Assembly (NCBI GenBank): GCA_028023455.1 | Contig: JAQFVV010000003.1 | Location: 2,770,925 to 2,834,924 of the forward strand | From: Epiperipatus broadwayi | Lineage: Eukaryota; Onychophora; Udeonychophora; Euonychophora; Peripatidae | Reading direction: 5' to 3' | DNA length: 64,000 bases | Shown: positions 38,459 through 50,852 of the stretch, in pieces | Layout of the letters: every line of letters starts with the position of its first letter | How positions within the stretch are numbered: position 1 is the stretch's first letter | Translations under genes and position numbers: made by a program | The notes under the pieces: generated by a model | Told to the model about the DNA's origin: nothing | Databases searched by the model: none | The model's input: the letters and a program-made list of their open reading frames with translations, nothing else

Positions 38459-38550
38459 CTTTGAAGCCCTGAAAAAAAACTTAGTAGCCCTCAGGTACAC
38501 TTTCACCCCAAAAAAGTAACCCCCATCATCTAAAAGTTTGGCCATCCTTG
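38459..38550. mobile_element. Right terminus of a hAT element
   Basis: It ends AAAAGTTTGGCCATCCTTG at 38550, which on the minus strand starts CAAGGATGGCCAAACTTTTA, a common hAT-type terminal sequence. It lies downstream of the hAT transposase relic in the expected position, so both may belong to one element. The left end was not found and the presumed 8-bp duplication (GTATATAT after 38550) could not be matched. Confidence 0.55.
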
Positions 38551-38817
38551 GTATATATCTATTAGAAAAAAAAATTTCATTCACACACACATTCATTCTG
38601 TCTTATCAGGCAACTGGGAAGAAAAACCATGGCTTTCTTGCTCTAAAACTCAGATCCAAAAAGCCAATAAACTCAGCATATTGGCTAATGTGTATTCATG
38701 AGCAGCCCATCTATGTCCGTATACTATATTTGCCTTGATCAGTTCCTTTAAGGCTTCCAAGAGGAATCAAAGGGTCTCCTTTCAGTTAACAGCAAACTTC
38801 TTTCTGCAGTCAAAACA

Positions 38818-39267
38818 GGCAAAACTCTCTATATGTATTGCAACTCAGTGCAAGCCAGATTAATCAATGGATGCTAGAAGGCTTGTGCATAATCCCCATC
38901 TAGTGCCTACTCATTCAATATCCCCAGACTAGTTTCTGGCTTGTGGCCTCCATCAATGATGAGCACTCCACCTAGATCTTAGGATCTAATGCAACCTCCA
39001 ACACTCACTCTACTTAACTACAAAACTATGAATCTTAAATTGAAAACACCATAATATTTTCAATCTGGAGGGTTGCATTAGATCCTAAGATCTAGGTGCA
39101 ATGCTCTCAGATCCAAGGCTCCTCACTGATGAAGGCCACAAGTCAGAAACTAATCTGGGGATATTGGATGAGTAGGTGCTAGATGGGGATTTTGTGCACA
39201 AGCCTTCTGGTATCCATTGATTACTCTGGCTTGCACTGAGTGGCAATACGTATAGAGAGTTTTGCCA
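38818..39267. mobile_element. Hairpin MITE with arms of about 180-200 bp
   Basis: The left arm 38818-38999 starts GGCAAAACTCTCTATATG. It is the inverse of the right arm 39065-39267, which ends TATAGAGAGTTTTGCC. A 65-bp AT-rich loop separates them. The arms are well conserved with scattered differences and are GC-richer than the flanks. There is no coding frame and no clear target duplication. Confidence 0.85.
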
Positions 39268-40614
39268 TCATGTGATGTTCTTTCTGCAACCTTCAAATAA
39301 TCATTAAATTCATAACTTTTTTACAAAAAGATTTTTTTTTTTTAATATTTTACAAATAAAATAGCTTTCCAAAGAAGAATGAAATAAAATATATCTTTAT
39401 TATATAATGAAAGTTTACTACCAGTCTATATTAGTACGCATAACAAACTTGCTTAAGTCTGCCTGTTTTCGAATCCGCATTTGAAAAGTGTGGGCAATGC
39501 AAGTAGATACATTAACCAAACTACAAATCTTCAAATGCGTGTAGTTATATGTGCTTAATTACACTATGATAAATTTCATAGTCAAATTTAAAACGCGAAT
39601 ATATGTCATTTGTTTTGTACATTTTATACATTTTTCATCTAAAATTTGATTGATTATTTAAAAATAAAAACGGTGTCAATTCAATTAAATTCACAACGTA
39701 CATCGAAAGTTTTTTTTTTTAACTAGCCTGAAGGAGTCCGTTCCTTTCTTATTTTAAGCTAATAAAGTGAAATTAAAGCTTATTGTCGTTTACTTTGGGT
39801 TAATAAAGGCTAAGTTAGATAATTATGTCCAGAAGGAATGTCTAGCTGATATCATTAAACGTTTAGTTTTTAAAAAAGCTATTACGTTATCAATAAAATT
39901 CCTTCTAAATATAGTATAGAAGAAAACTAAATTAGAAACAAATAGGTTTCGAGTCGTTTTTTTTTAAATTGTCTTCGATGATTTTCTGTTTTAGTTATAT
40001 CTAAAATACTTGGAAACAGTTTTAAGTTAAATAAGACATTATTAAAAACTGTGTGACCGTATAGTTTTTACAGTAATTTCAGCTAACGATCCAGTTTTGG
40101 TCGATAAATAGCTGATTAACTTTTTATTAAATGATGATAAAAACCAAGATAAATCTAGACTGGTCGGATATTTAATTATCTGTAAATAATATAATAGCGT
40201 GCAGCGTTCACTATCAGTGGGAAGGCGTCGTAGTCCTATGGATATAATAAGATCATTGTTTGCTGTTTAATTGTGATATGTTATTCATGTCGACAATGCC
40301 TACTTCTAAGATGTTGTCTTTTCAGGAAATTCTAAAAAAATCTTAATGCTTTTAAATTTAGTTATTGACTATAATGCTATATAATGCAAAGGTTTGTTTA
40401 TTCAGAGATTAAATGGTGGTGGGCTCTAGTAATTCAATGCCGGCATATTGCTTCTTGTGCATGGAAGATTATTCCAGATTCCTTCTTACATATCTTTAAG
40501 ATATTAGCATTCTGTTAAAATCTGTAAAATTATAGCTTGGAAAATTTTCTAATAATTATAATGCATTAAAATCTTTGTGAAAAAGTTATTTGAAAATTGT
40601 TATCTTGAAATAAT
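39268..40614. other. AT-rich stretch without recognised features
   Basis: I see no supported gene or repeat boundary. A slightly GC-richer patch near 40200-40260 shows no domain. Confidence 0.5.
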
Positions 40615-40914
40615 GTGATAATATGTTAGACTATTTCCATCACATATCAGTAAATGTTGAATGTAAAGAAAATTTTAAACTTTATTTAAACTTTTCAAAT
40701 ACAAACAGTTTATTAGTAATAACACACAAATAGTCAACACAAGTTAGTAATTATACAACCTTTGGAGTAGTACTATTAACATTGTGTAATTACTAACCTG
40801 TGTTGTCTATTTGTGTAATATTAGTAAAAAGTTGTTTGTATTTGAAAAGTTTAAAATTTTCTATACATTCAACATTTTCTGATAGATGATGGAAATAGTT
40901 CAACATATTCTCAC
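40615..40914. mobile_element. Hairpin MITE, arms of about 135-145 bp
   Basis: The left arm 40615-40757 (from TGTGATAATATGTTAGAC to AAGTTAGTAATTATACAA) inverts to 40782-40914. A 24-bp loop around CCTTTGGAGTAGTACTATTA separates the arms. The left arm has an 11-bp insertion or duplication near 40680-40690. It has no coding content. Confidence 0.85.
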
Positions 40915-43900
40915 ATGTAATATATCATCATCATAAACCTTCAGGCAAATATCTTGAAATAATAGCTTCCAACTTCAATATATATATTGTAACCTTATGG
41001 TTGGACTCGATGTTTGTCAAGCCTTATTTATGCAGTCAAATGTGTAAAATTTTAATTGACAATAGTTGAAATATATTAGTGGTATATTATCATGGTTTCC
41101 AAATTTTATTATAAAATTTGATAAATATTATCAGTAAATCTCTTAAGAGTGATAAAGACTCATATGCTGGCAGGATGTGCATGAGCTTTTGAAATGCACT
41201 CTGCCAGATGAACTAATTTTTAATAATATTAAAATAATAATTTATTAGTGTTTGTATTCATTTATAAATGTAGAAATATTTGATATTTTGTTATTATTAA
41301 ATAATCAAAATAGATTTAAAATCATAATTATTCTAAATTAATCTTTGTAATTAATCCCTAAGCATATTTTTATTGTGATTTAAAATAATTTTGAACAGTT
41401 TGTTTAGTTATCACTAATCAATACAGATGGATACATATTAATTGTATGCACATACCAAGTTTTAATTGGTTTATTTTTACTATTATTATTATTTTACAAC
41501 AATTTCATATGATAAAAATATAAATAACCTAGCAGAGTTTTTTTTTTTTTTTTTGGGGGGGGGGGTCATTTTAAAAAGTCAATGGAAGAAATAACAACAT
41601 CTGAGCTACAACAAAAGTTAAGACCAAGAAGAAGCTTATAATAAATAACACTAGAATTGAATTTGAACTGAATTTAAAGAATAAGTAATTGTATTTTGAC
41701 CCATGAATATGGAGTAGAGAACTCCATTTTCTTGCATGCATTGACCTACTGATCTATCAACTGACAATCACCATGATTTCACATTTTTAAAAAAAGAGAA
41801 CCATTTTGAAAAACAACTACTTCGCTCAAAGAGACTTCAGATTTAAAACTGAACAAGAGATCATAAGCATAAAATTTTATTCTATATCTTATTACAATCT
41901 TAGTTATTATACTTATTATGGGCCTTTAAAGATTAATAATGATTTGTTTGGAAGGGCAAGAAGAAAGAAAAGAAAAATATTCTGTGCGTTTATTTATAAA
42001 CTAGATTTTTTTTTCCTTTGATATTAAACATAAATGGGAAACAAATTAAAAGTAATCAGAACAAAACTTTCTGAATTTAAATTGAAAAAATGAAGACTAC
42101 TCTAAAGAATATTGAGATTTATCTATATTGTAATAAATGAATTTAATTTTAAAAAATAGATAGCAACTTTTTAAATTACTATTGTGGAATACTGGAGTTA
42201 ACATTAGTTTAAAATATTCTTAACAAGATTTTTAAATACTTTAAAATGCATGAAACATTTTTAATTATTTCAATATATTAATAACAATACTTTTGAGAAA
42301 ATTTTTTGCTGCTTCAATTGGAGATATTATCTAACCTTTTTTTAAAAAAATGGATCCAAAATTCTGAAGAAAAATATTTATGAGCGTTATTGTACTGTTT
42401 TTATTTGTGAGGAACTCCTAAATATTTTATTTACTTTACCATGATAAAATATGAATATGAATGTGTCACATCGTAAAATAGTTTTCCAGCTAATAATGAT
42501 ATCCTTTTCCCTTGTCAGTCAGCTTATAGCAAAGGAATTTGAATTATGGACTATGGGAATAAAATGAAGTATAATAATAATGATCTTTTTTTTATATTGT
42601 TCATGTTTATTAATATTTTATATTAGCTTTGGATGTGCTATTAAGGTGTATATATATATATTCTATTTATGGTATAAATATGTAATGAGTCTGAAAACAG
42701 ACTAATGTAAAATTATATATATATATATATATTTGTGTACTAGTTAGCTTAAAGTTAATATTAAATTAGGCTTGTCTAGATAGAGAGATATATACATCTC
42801 TTATATTTATGAAAATTATTTATTGACATTCTATCTATCAGTAAACAGACAGAATAATTTGTCAGAAGCATAATAGTATTTACTTATGATGACATAATTA
42901 TTTTATTATATGGAGTTTTCCATGCAATTAGGTATACATTCATTTTATATCTTTACAATATTTTGCCTATAATTTAGTATATCCACTTTAGTTTATAAAA
43001 TTTATGCTATTTTTCATTGACTATGTGTGATTTTTATTATTGCAAATTTTATTGTGCTTTTTAAAAATATGTTATAGTCATTTGACTTACAGTATTTTTG
43101 CTGGTTTCATACACTATTTAACATATGCATTGCTTGAGGTAGGATATATATTTATTTTTTAGCTTTTAACATGAGAATTATTTTATCTTGCCATTGTTTT
43201 GATGAGGATTTGTGCTAGTTTCCATTTGATAAGTGTGAGAAACATATAATTTTATTAAATATTGTATAATTGATAGTATGCATTGTTAGATAGAGTATAC
43301 CTCCCATTGCTTATTCCATGAGAAGATTGTGTTGTTGAGGCTTATAATTATTTTATGCTTAGCTGGTAGAGTTTAATCCCTAACGAGGATTATTTTCATG
43401 GTATACATTTTGTTTCCCTGTGTTGAGAGAATGTTCACACATTTTGCCCCTAGGAAAAAGGTATTGGAATCTGCTATATTATTATACAATTACATAATAT
43501 TGTTTTGAGGAGCCTCTCTTTATTATCTGATCTCTCATGATGATGTCTAGTTATTTTTTACCATGTATGGTGAAGTTCCTGGTGTTTTAGAATTGTATGG
43601 CAATGATAAGGTAGGATTAGCTTCAGGGACACTTTTTTATCTACAGTTTTGCTAAATAAAATAGTGTATGTATTGTGCTGTGTTACCTTATCAACAGTTT
43701 ACAAGCAAACCAACAGAATTTGTTACTAATTATAAAACTTATCTTATGTATGGCATAATAAGAGATACACATATGTAATGTCATTTTATTTCCATCAAGC
43801 AGTAATTTGACGATGGATCAGTAAGACATTTCAATAGCTAATGTGATTATTCTGTGGACATGGGCAAAGTTTAGTATCCTGTATATATAAATAATATAAA

Positions 43901-44008
43901 TAAATAATATAAAAACTCTCACAGATAATGAAAATTATTCTACATGAATAAAGCGTGATAAACAGAGAACAAAAACATTAATTATAAACAATAATTAGTC
44001 AAGCACTT
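40915..44008. other. Long AT-rich stretch, only low-complexity tracts
   Basis: A T17-G11 run lies at about 41538-41565, with (TA)n pieces near 42650 and 42716-42731. A TATATATATTGTAACC motif occurs near 40978-40995. The frame at 41806 has no domain. Nothing else is recognised. Confidence 0.5.
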
Positions 44009-44284
44009 TCAGTACTGTATACCAGACACATGGCAACATACTGGAACTGAATGGTTAATATTCCAGTGCATGCTCAGTGGAACACTAGTGTTATACTGAT
44101 TAATAACATTTTTAGACTTCGCAATAAACCAAGCCTCTTTCAACTTCCTTTTCCAATCATTTGACTCATAGCACACAGTAGTAATATTTTGAGGATAAAA
44201 CTCATGACCACAATTACTTTCATGATTTGAAAAAACAGAATTAACCTGCAAATCACTTTTAGATTTTTTTGTACTGATAAACAT
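44009..44284 (-). pseudogene. Penelope-like element C-terminal fragment
   Basis: A 91-codon minus-strand frame reads SVFSNHESNCGHEFYPQN, then WKRKLKEAWFIAKSKNVINQ and LSMHWN. The pattern matches the region after the GIY-YIG core in Penelope-like proteins (S...H....GH.F......, R.LKEA..I....N.IN......LS..W). It is independent of the relic at 22-23 kb and on the other strand. The RT part is not visible upstream, so this looks like a fragment. Assignment rests on pattern only. Confidence 0.6.
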
Positions 44285-44697
44285 GCTGATGCAATCGTGT
44301 TAAAACATTCGCCTTCATTTCCCTGAAATAAATAGTATTTTCATATAATTGATTGCTGAATTCTAAATAATAATTGTCATTTGTTCTTCATGTGATAATT
44401 CTCATTATCATATTACTTACTAGAAAAGTTTAGTTATATTTTAATGCTCTCAATAGCATACTATAGCTATTATGAATAACAATTATTAGACACATCAATG
44501 CATCAAAACTGTTAATAAATTTAATGGGAATATATCTGTAACCAAATGAATATACCTTGTTTTATATTGTTTCTGAAATATATATGTTTTTAATTATTTA
44601 TTATTATTTTAGAAAGTTGTAAATAGTATAAATAAATCTTGTTGTTTTGAAAATATATTTAGTTGCCTGTGACCTTATTGCTAATCCTCATCCATAT
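44285..44697. other. AT-rich spacer without recognised features
   Basis: Weak continuation of the Penelope-like frame is possible up to about 44330. I see nothing else. Confidence 0.4.
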
Positions 44698-46862
44698 TGT
44701 AATGATCCGGAGAATAGCACTTAACGTCATCTGCACTACAGGGCGCCATCTAGGCATTTGAACCTAGAAAAATTTATAAAGTAGGCAGATACGTAAGTCA
44801 AAAAAAAATTTATTTTTTTTTTTTTTAAATTTTGATTCTGGTCGTTAGCCCAAGTCACTAGCTCAGGGAGTAGCAGAGATTTAGTAATATAATATATTAT
44901 CTAATTATATTTCAATATTAAAAAATAAATAAAATAAGCCACTGCCAGTAATTAACATACAAAAATTTATTTGCGCACATATATATATAAAATTTAACAT
45001 TATTACTTTAGTATGTTTATTTTAGATTTTAATTTGATTTTATAATTTAAATTTACATTTTAATTTTTATAATATTATAAGTTTACATTTTAATTAAGTT
45101 CGCACAGATGGATTTATGAAAGTTTGTTTTATAATGTTGAGTATAGATCATTTACATAGATTACATGGTTAAAAACATTTCAAAGTAAACATAAACGATC
45201 AAAATACAAAATCATTGATTCCATCAATTATAGGGACTATAAGAAACCCAATGGTGTTCATCATAAGACACCGCATTAACACCAATAACTTAAAAGACAT
45301 CCGAATAAATACATCTTAGATACTCACTGTAAGGTATCAGTATTTACCGAATGTCTATATATTTTGATCACCTATGAAAACCAAAAACATAATTAACTGG
45401 TAACGAACCCATGCAAGCATCTATACCCAACTTAAATTTAATGCAATTTTATTTATGGGTGTCGAGTATGAATGGACTACATAGATTTGCATTTGAAAAG
45501 AAAATATTCAATCCCTGTTTAACCTTAGGCCAAAGGTTCGCAGTCAAACCAAACTTCAATCCATCTGATATATCGATGTGTTCAATGTAATACGAATACA
45601 GCAGCACAATTAGGTTAAGAGAAGAAATTGCTTCTCATCAGATAGTAATATTACATCTATCAGACCAGAAGAGCAATAAAAAAAAACTCCATTGAAAGGA
45701 ACAGCGTTCTACATCTTATAATCCCTTCCATAGGCAAAACGGAAGTGTGCGGCGAATAATAGCGATTCTGCCCATAGCAAATCTCATACTACATCTACTA
45801 ATTACACCAATATATCCAATCCATTGACCTAATTCAACTACGAAATGAATAACCTAAGATTACCCTCCCCTAATATAACTTTACAACTCTATATAGCCAT
45901 TCACGCCTGACTTAAGTTTAATATTTATATAACTAGTTTAATGAAAAACAGAAATCATAATAAAACTTAAAGAACAAATAAATAAATAAATGGAAATGAT
46001 TTTACAAAAGAAATGCATTAAATAAAATTAGAACTAATTAATAACTAATGTTGGTCAGATAGGATTCTATTTGTATTATTTAAATACGGAAAGTTTTTAA
46101 TTTAATGTTCATTAATTATAAAGTTCTTACGGTTTTAAACAGTTCATCTTTATCTGTTGCTTGCCATTTGAATGTGAATTCCCATGCCATCCAAAAAAGA
46201 TTGGTATTCTGTTGGCCGTTTTATTCGTTCGGAGGTTTTTTACTCCAGCTGGTCCTCAATGTAGAAAACGATAGTTTATTTCTCTTTCTTCCTAGCAGAA
46301 CTGAAGGAATTAAAGAGTGCGTCTTTTCAATTCCTTCTCCTTCAACTCCGCACTAACACATATCTGTCCACTCATAATAACCAACTTTTCCTTTTATATT
46401 AATCTTAAGGATTGACTCAACATTACGTCATCGATGATGGTGGTCTTTTCACTGAGGTCCGATTCCATAGGGATTTCTTTTTATTTGCTAAAAGTTTCTA
46501 TTGTTTTCCTATCTGACTGTTGTTTGTACATTTAAATGCCCAAGGGCTTATTCACTTGGACTAATTAAAATAATCATTTCCATAACATTAATTAATATGT
46601 TTTCCAAATCCAAAGATATATTTAAAGATAAATTTAAAGATATAATTTTATCTCCAAATCTTTTTACAATTTAGTTTTAAAATACTTTTTCTTTAATAAA
46701 GTTTTATTTTAATAATTTTTCTCCTCTGTGCGATTTATATATATACGAGTTTAAGGTAGAATTTATTTTCTGTCTTAAAAAAAAAATTTTAAATGCGAAC
46801 TTTTTATTTTAATGTTTAATAATAATAAAAAAAATAATGTAACGTCGTCTGTGCTCGTTACA
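44698..46862. mobile_element. 2165-bp TG...CA insertion, candidate solo LTR
   Basis: The segment starts TGTAATGATCCGG and ends GCTCGTTACA, so its ends are short inverted repeats (TGTAATGA against TCGTTACA, 7 of 8). It is bordered by ATAT on both sides (44694-44697 and 46863-46866). TAACGTCATCTG near the left end and TAACGTCGTCTG near the right end are direct copies. No gag, pol or transposase motif is seen inside, and the 83-codon frame at 46105 shows no domain. The internal 45.2-46.5 kb is less AT-rich than the flanks. A solo LTR of a gypsy- or BEL-like element is the best guess. A nonautonomous DNA transposon cannot be excluded, and a 4-bp AT duplication is weak evidence. Confidence 0.5.
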
Positions 46863-46866
46863 ATAT

Positions 46867-48559
46867 TATTATTGTTATTGCTATCAACACATTATTTCAT
46901 TGTCTTAAAGTCATCATCAATCAATACAGTATATTTTATTATGCATTAACATATCACAATGATTTTGGTAAGCTCTGATATTTAAAATACATTTAGAATT
47001 GATGGCTTATTGATCAGAACACTGTTGATCTTAAGCCCATGTCTTATTTTAAATAATATTTTAATGATCTATTGATTTTGGAATAACCTGTTTATTTGAA
47101 TCATAAGATACATCATTCACTGATCTTGATTATATTTCCCATAATTATTTAATAAAAGAGAGTTCGTAAGTTATTGTGCTTGCTTTATTAAGAATTTATT
47201 TGTACTTCATAGAACTTAAAGTTCATATTACTGTTGGTATTGGGATTGCCAAATATTCTTTATTAATTCTATTTTGTTTTATAAGCTGTCTTTGTTTGTT
47301 ATATTTGGGTGGTGGCAAAATCCCTCTCACTGACCCAAGTATATCTTGTAGAGTAGTAGTATTTAAGTTATTTGAACCCTGAGAAAAGTAAATTACTAAT
47401 TCACAGTCGTAATTTTGAATTTATGGCAATTTTTATGTATAAAGCTATTCATTGCACTTTGATTTGAGTTATGTTTATCTTCACAGTTTAATTGAGTTTG
47501 TATAATTTTAAGATGTAAATTTTTTTCTAGTTTTTAAAACTTATACGTTATTTTGACTTCATGGTTAAATATTCTGTTTCATCAAGCTTAGAATCCATAC
47601 TTTGTTTTATTTTATCTTACTGACATTTAATACAATGTTAGTTTATAGTTCAGGATTTCATTCTCCATCATCAACATTGTTCTCATATTTCATCTGAATC
47701 TTTCTTTTATTTCTTCATCCTCATTTTATCTTAATTCATTATCATAATTGATTTATCCTTCATTGGCTCCTATTCTATTATCATTTTAATCAGTCATTAT
47801 CCTAACACATTTCCTTTCTCTTCTCTTCGCTCTTAAACTCGTTCATTTTCATTATTTAATTATTTGATATTATAATAATCCAATGAGTATATTTTTGCCC
47901 ATATTAGATAACGTTGTTGACTATACAGAATTTTTTTTAGAAAGATTTAAAATTGTAATGTAGTATTTAAAAATATATACATTGATAGCAATACAAAAAA
48001 AGAAAACTAATTAGCCATTGTAATATGTGTGCAAAATAGATGAGATTTTATTGGTTAAAAGGAAAGCTATTTAGTCAAATATCTTCCCATGAACATTAAA
48101 AAAAAAAGATATAAACATTCTTATGGAGTAAGAATAGATATGACATTTTACTTTTTAAAAAATATATAATAGCTATATTACAAATGAGTTTAAATATAAA
48201 ATTATTACAATTGAGTTTACATATAAAATTGTCAAGTGCCAGTCTATATTTTAAGGGAGTAGATATGCGGTATTATGTGTAATCAAAAAAAAAAAAAAAG
48301 AAAGAAAGAAAACAACTGGTATTAGAGATATCTCTTACACGAGTTTTGTAGTTTCCACATTAGAATGATTATTATATGTATCATCTAAAAAAATTTTACA
48401 TTATACATTTAAATGTATTCCAAACTTATCAATTTTATGTGCATATCTTTTTAATTATGCTAAGTAATTATAACTGAACGTTTGCTAGCTTTTTAACACG
48501 ATTTATTGTTCTAGTATCTTGTCAATATTTTGTGTATATTTTTTTAATTGTATAAAACA
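46867..48559. other. AT-rich stretch without recognised features
   Basis: The strand is pyrimidine-rich around 47660-47840. The frame at 47176 is hydrophobic and lacks a domain. I see no element. Confidence 0.5.
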
Positions 48560-48643
48560 TTCTGGACTTCAAAGTTTATGAATAGTGGCTCCAGCTTCTT
48601 CATATCCAATGTTCAGACTTCTTATGAATCTCTAAGCAATAAA
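48560..48643 (+). mobile_element. tRNA-like SINE, family S2, 3' part
   Basis: TCTGGACTTCAAAG, AGTGGCTCCAGCTTCTTC, TTCAGACTTCTTATGAATCT and then AAGCAATAAA follow the same block order as the copies at 13.98 and 50.61 kb. The A-box head is missing. Confidence 0.5.
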
Positions 48644-49178
48644 TAATTATTTAGTTATTATTTTAAATGCTTTGTATAGCTTAAGATAATAATAGAATTA
48701 TAGGCTCTAGAGATAAAAATTCTGAATCAAATCTCATTATATCATTTTTACTACTTAAATGACAAATGACCTGAGAAACTAATTATTTGATTCTTGTTTT
48801 AAATATCGAGAGAATTAAATACTACAAACAATTAATAATATGATCATGTGCAGTTTGCTTTTTATTTTAGCATCTCAATATTATATTTGTCATGAAGATA
48901 GATTGAACACTCACATGTGTAAAATATGATTTTTATCGGTTGATTGTTTAAAATTAATTTCCAACAATTTCCAATTTGTATCAAGTCTTAATATTTTATA
49001 TCATTATTTCATATTTATTTTATTTTCCAAAAAAAGATAATATTTCCCCCTGTTATTTTTATTGCTTTTATTTGTCATTATCTTAAAAACTCAATGGTGT
49101 TTAACTAGTCTGACTTTTTAAATCATTTTTTTAAACAGTTGTTTTGAATATCTTTATGACTACATAACAAAATATATA
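48644..49178. other. AT-rich spacer without recognised features
   Basis: I see nothing supportable here. Confidence 0.5.
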
Positions 49179-49186
49179 CTATATAT

Positions 49187-49793
49187 CAGAAATAGGTCAG
49201 AAATCAATCCCCACCTAAAAATTTTTTTGAGAGTTTTTTTAAATTAAAAATAATAATAATATTGTGCATTATAAAGGAGAAGATAATAATAAAAAAAAGA
49301 ATATTTTTTTAAATAAAAAAAACTATAAAAGAGAAAAATAACAAGTGGGGTGTGTGTCATCAGGTATGCATCTCCATGCACTTTTCAAAATGCGCAATGA
49401 TTCTACATTTATTATAAATTTATTGTTTTGACTATGTTTATTGCACAAAGCAAAGATTCAACCTGAAGCATTGAATGTAGTCAACTAGTCACAGTGCACA
49501 TATTTAATAAATTTATCATAAAAAATAATATTTTCACATTTTTTAAATGAGATATATAATATCTGAAATAGTTGCATTAAAAAGAAAAATGCACTATTTT
49601 AACGTAGAATATGAAAAACAATTTTTTTTCATAATGATGAATGAAAAATGGGTTTTATATCTTTTGCAAGAGTGTTACTTTCAAAAAAAGAAATGAAAAA
49701 CATTTTAAAACCATTCAGATATGTAAGGGGTAGGCATGATACTTGGAGAAAATTACAAAATAGTCCTGCTCTGAAAAAGTTTGCCCATCCCTG
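49187..49793. mobile_element. hAT-type nonautonomous element, about 607 bp
   Basis: The right end, read inverted, is CAGGGATGGGCAAACTTTTT, a typical hAT terminus. The left end CAGAAATAGGTCA matches it imperfectly. The flanks CTATATAT (49179-49186) and CTATATAC (49794-49801) agree at 7 of 8 positions, consistent with an 8-bp duplication. Inside I see no transposase, only A-runs and AT-rich DNA. Confidence 0.65.
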
Positions 49794-49801
49794 CTATATA
49801 C

Positions 49802-50610
49802 TATAGCTCCATTTCTATTAAATGTAATTCCATTTCTTGAAGTCAAATTTTATTTATTGATTATTTCCATAGAAACATATATATTTATATATTATTTACC
49901 TATATTTCAACAATGTGCAACATCTTTTATTGATGATCTTACAGCACTACAATTTAAATAAAATATATAATGGCTTTTCTCATTTCAGATTAAAAATTAT
50001 TTTTCTCATTACTTTATTCTGTAAAGTTTGCTCTCTTATCAGAAATGTCACTCAACGATCCATTTTTTTATTCTTTACTATTAATCAGATTTTTATGGAA
50101 TATACTATTTTAATATATATATATACTAAATCAAATACATAAAAAGTGAGAGTTGACTTTATATCATTTAAGCATAAAAAAAATTAATAAGTTGTTCCTG
50201 GTACACTGTGGTAATGTATGTGAAATCCACTGATTACAGTGAATTACAAGTGTAATGAGAAGTTATATTCTTTTATGTAATACCAAAGAAATTAAAGATG
50301 TTATTAATTTTCATTATATTTTATTTACTAGCCAATTTCTTCTTAGCACTGGAATCTAATAATCAATAGACTGGCTTTTCATGTTTATATCTATAATAGA
50401 ACAGTAAGCTAAATTCTTATTGTTACATTCAGGATAAAGAATAGTGTAGCAATATAAAGCTGGCTACAAGATTATAATTACATGATATATTTCTTCTTTT
50501 CCCCCTTCAGCATATTTATTTTAACTGTTATTTTTAAAATAATTCCTAGTTTTTGCTGCTACACTTCTTTTATAAATACTATCATGGCTAAAGTTTTTCT
50601 TCTGCATTAT
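49802..50610. other. AT-rich spacer without recognised features
   Basis: The 75-codon frame at 49915 is AT-driven and lacks a domain. I see nothing else. Confidence 0.5.
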
Positions 50611-50735
50611 TTAGTGCAGTGATAGAATGATGATTTCTAGAGTTTAAGGTCCATGGATCAGTGATCCAATTCTGCCATTTTTAATGCTCAAACTTCATGA
50701 TAAACTTTCAAACAGTAAACTCTCCAATTATTTTT
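50611..50735 (+). mobile_element. tRNA-like SINE, family S2, most complete copy
   Basis: The head TTAGTGCAGTGATAGAATG resembles an A box, and ATGGATCAGTGATCCAATTC holds a degenerate B box. The tail TGCTCAAACTTCATGATAAA is the conserved S2 tail. Confidence 0.65.
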
Positions 50736-50747
50736 TCCTTACATATG

Positions 50748-50852
50748 ATTGAGTGACTGGCTCTAGAAGTCAAGGTGCATGGGTCACAGCTCAATTCTAA
50801 TCATTATAGCATACTATTTGTATCTTCATGTAAACTTCTGACCAGCCAACCA
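50748..50852 (+). mobile_element. Possible second S2 SINE copy in tandem
   Basis: GATTGAGTGACTGGCTCTAG, then AGTCAAGGTGCATGGGTCAC and TCATGTAAACTTCTGACCAG follow the S2 block order weakly, immediately after the complete copy. Confidence 0.4.

Noticed and set aside
44698-46862. DNA transposon with long terminal inverted repeats
   Set aside because: Only about 8 bp of the ends are inverted copies. The longer shared block (TAACGTCRTCTG) is in direct orientation, so an LTR-like unit is preferred, though not proven.
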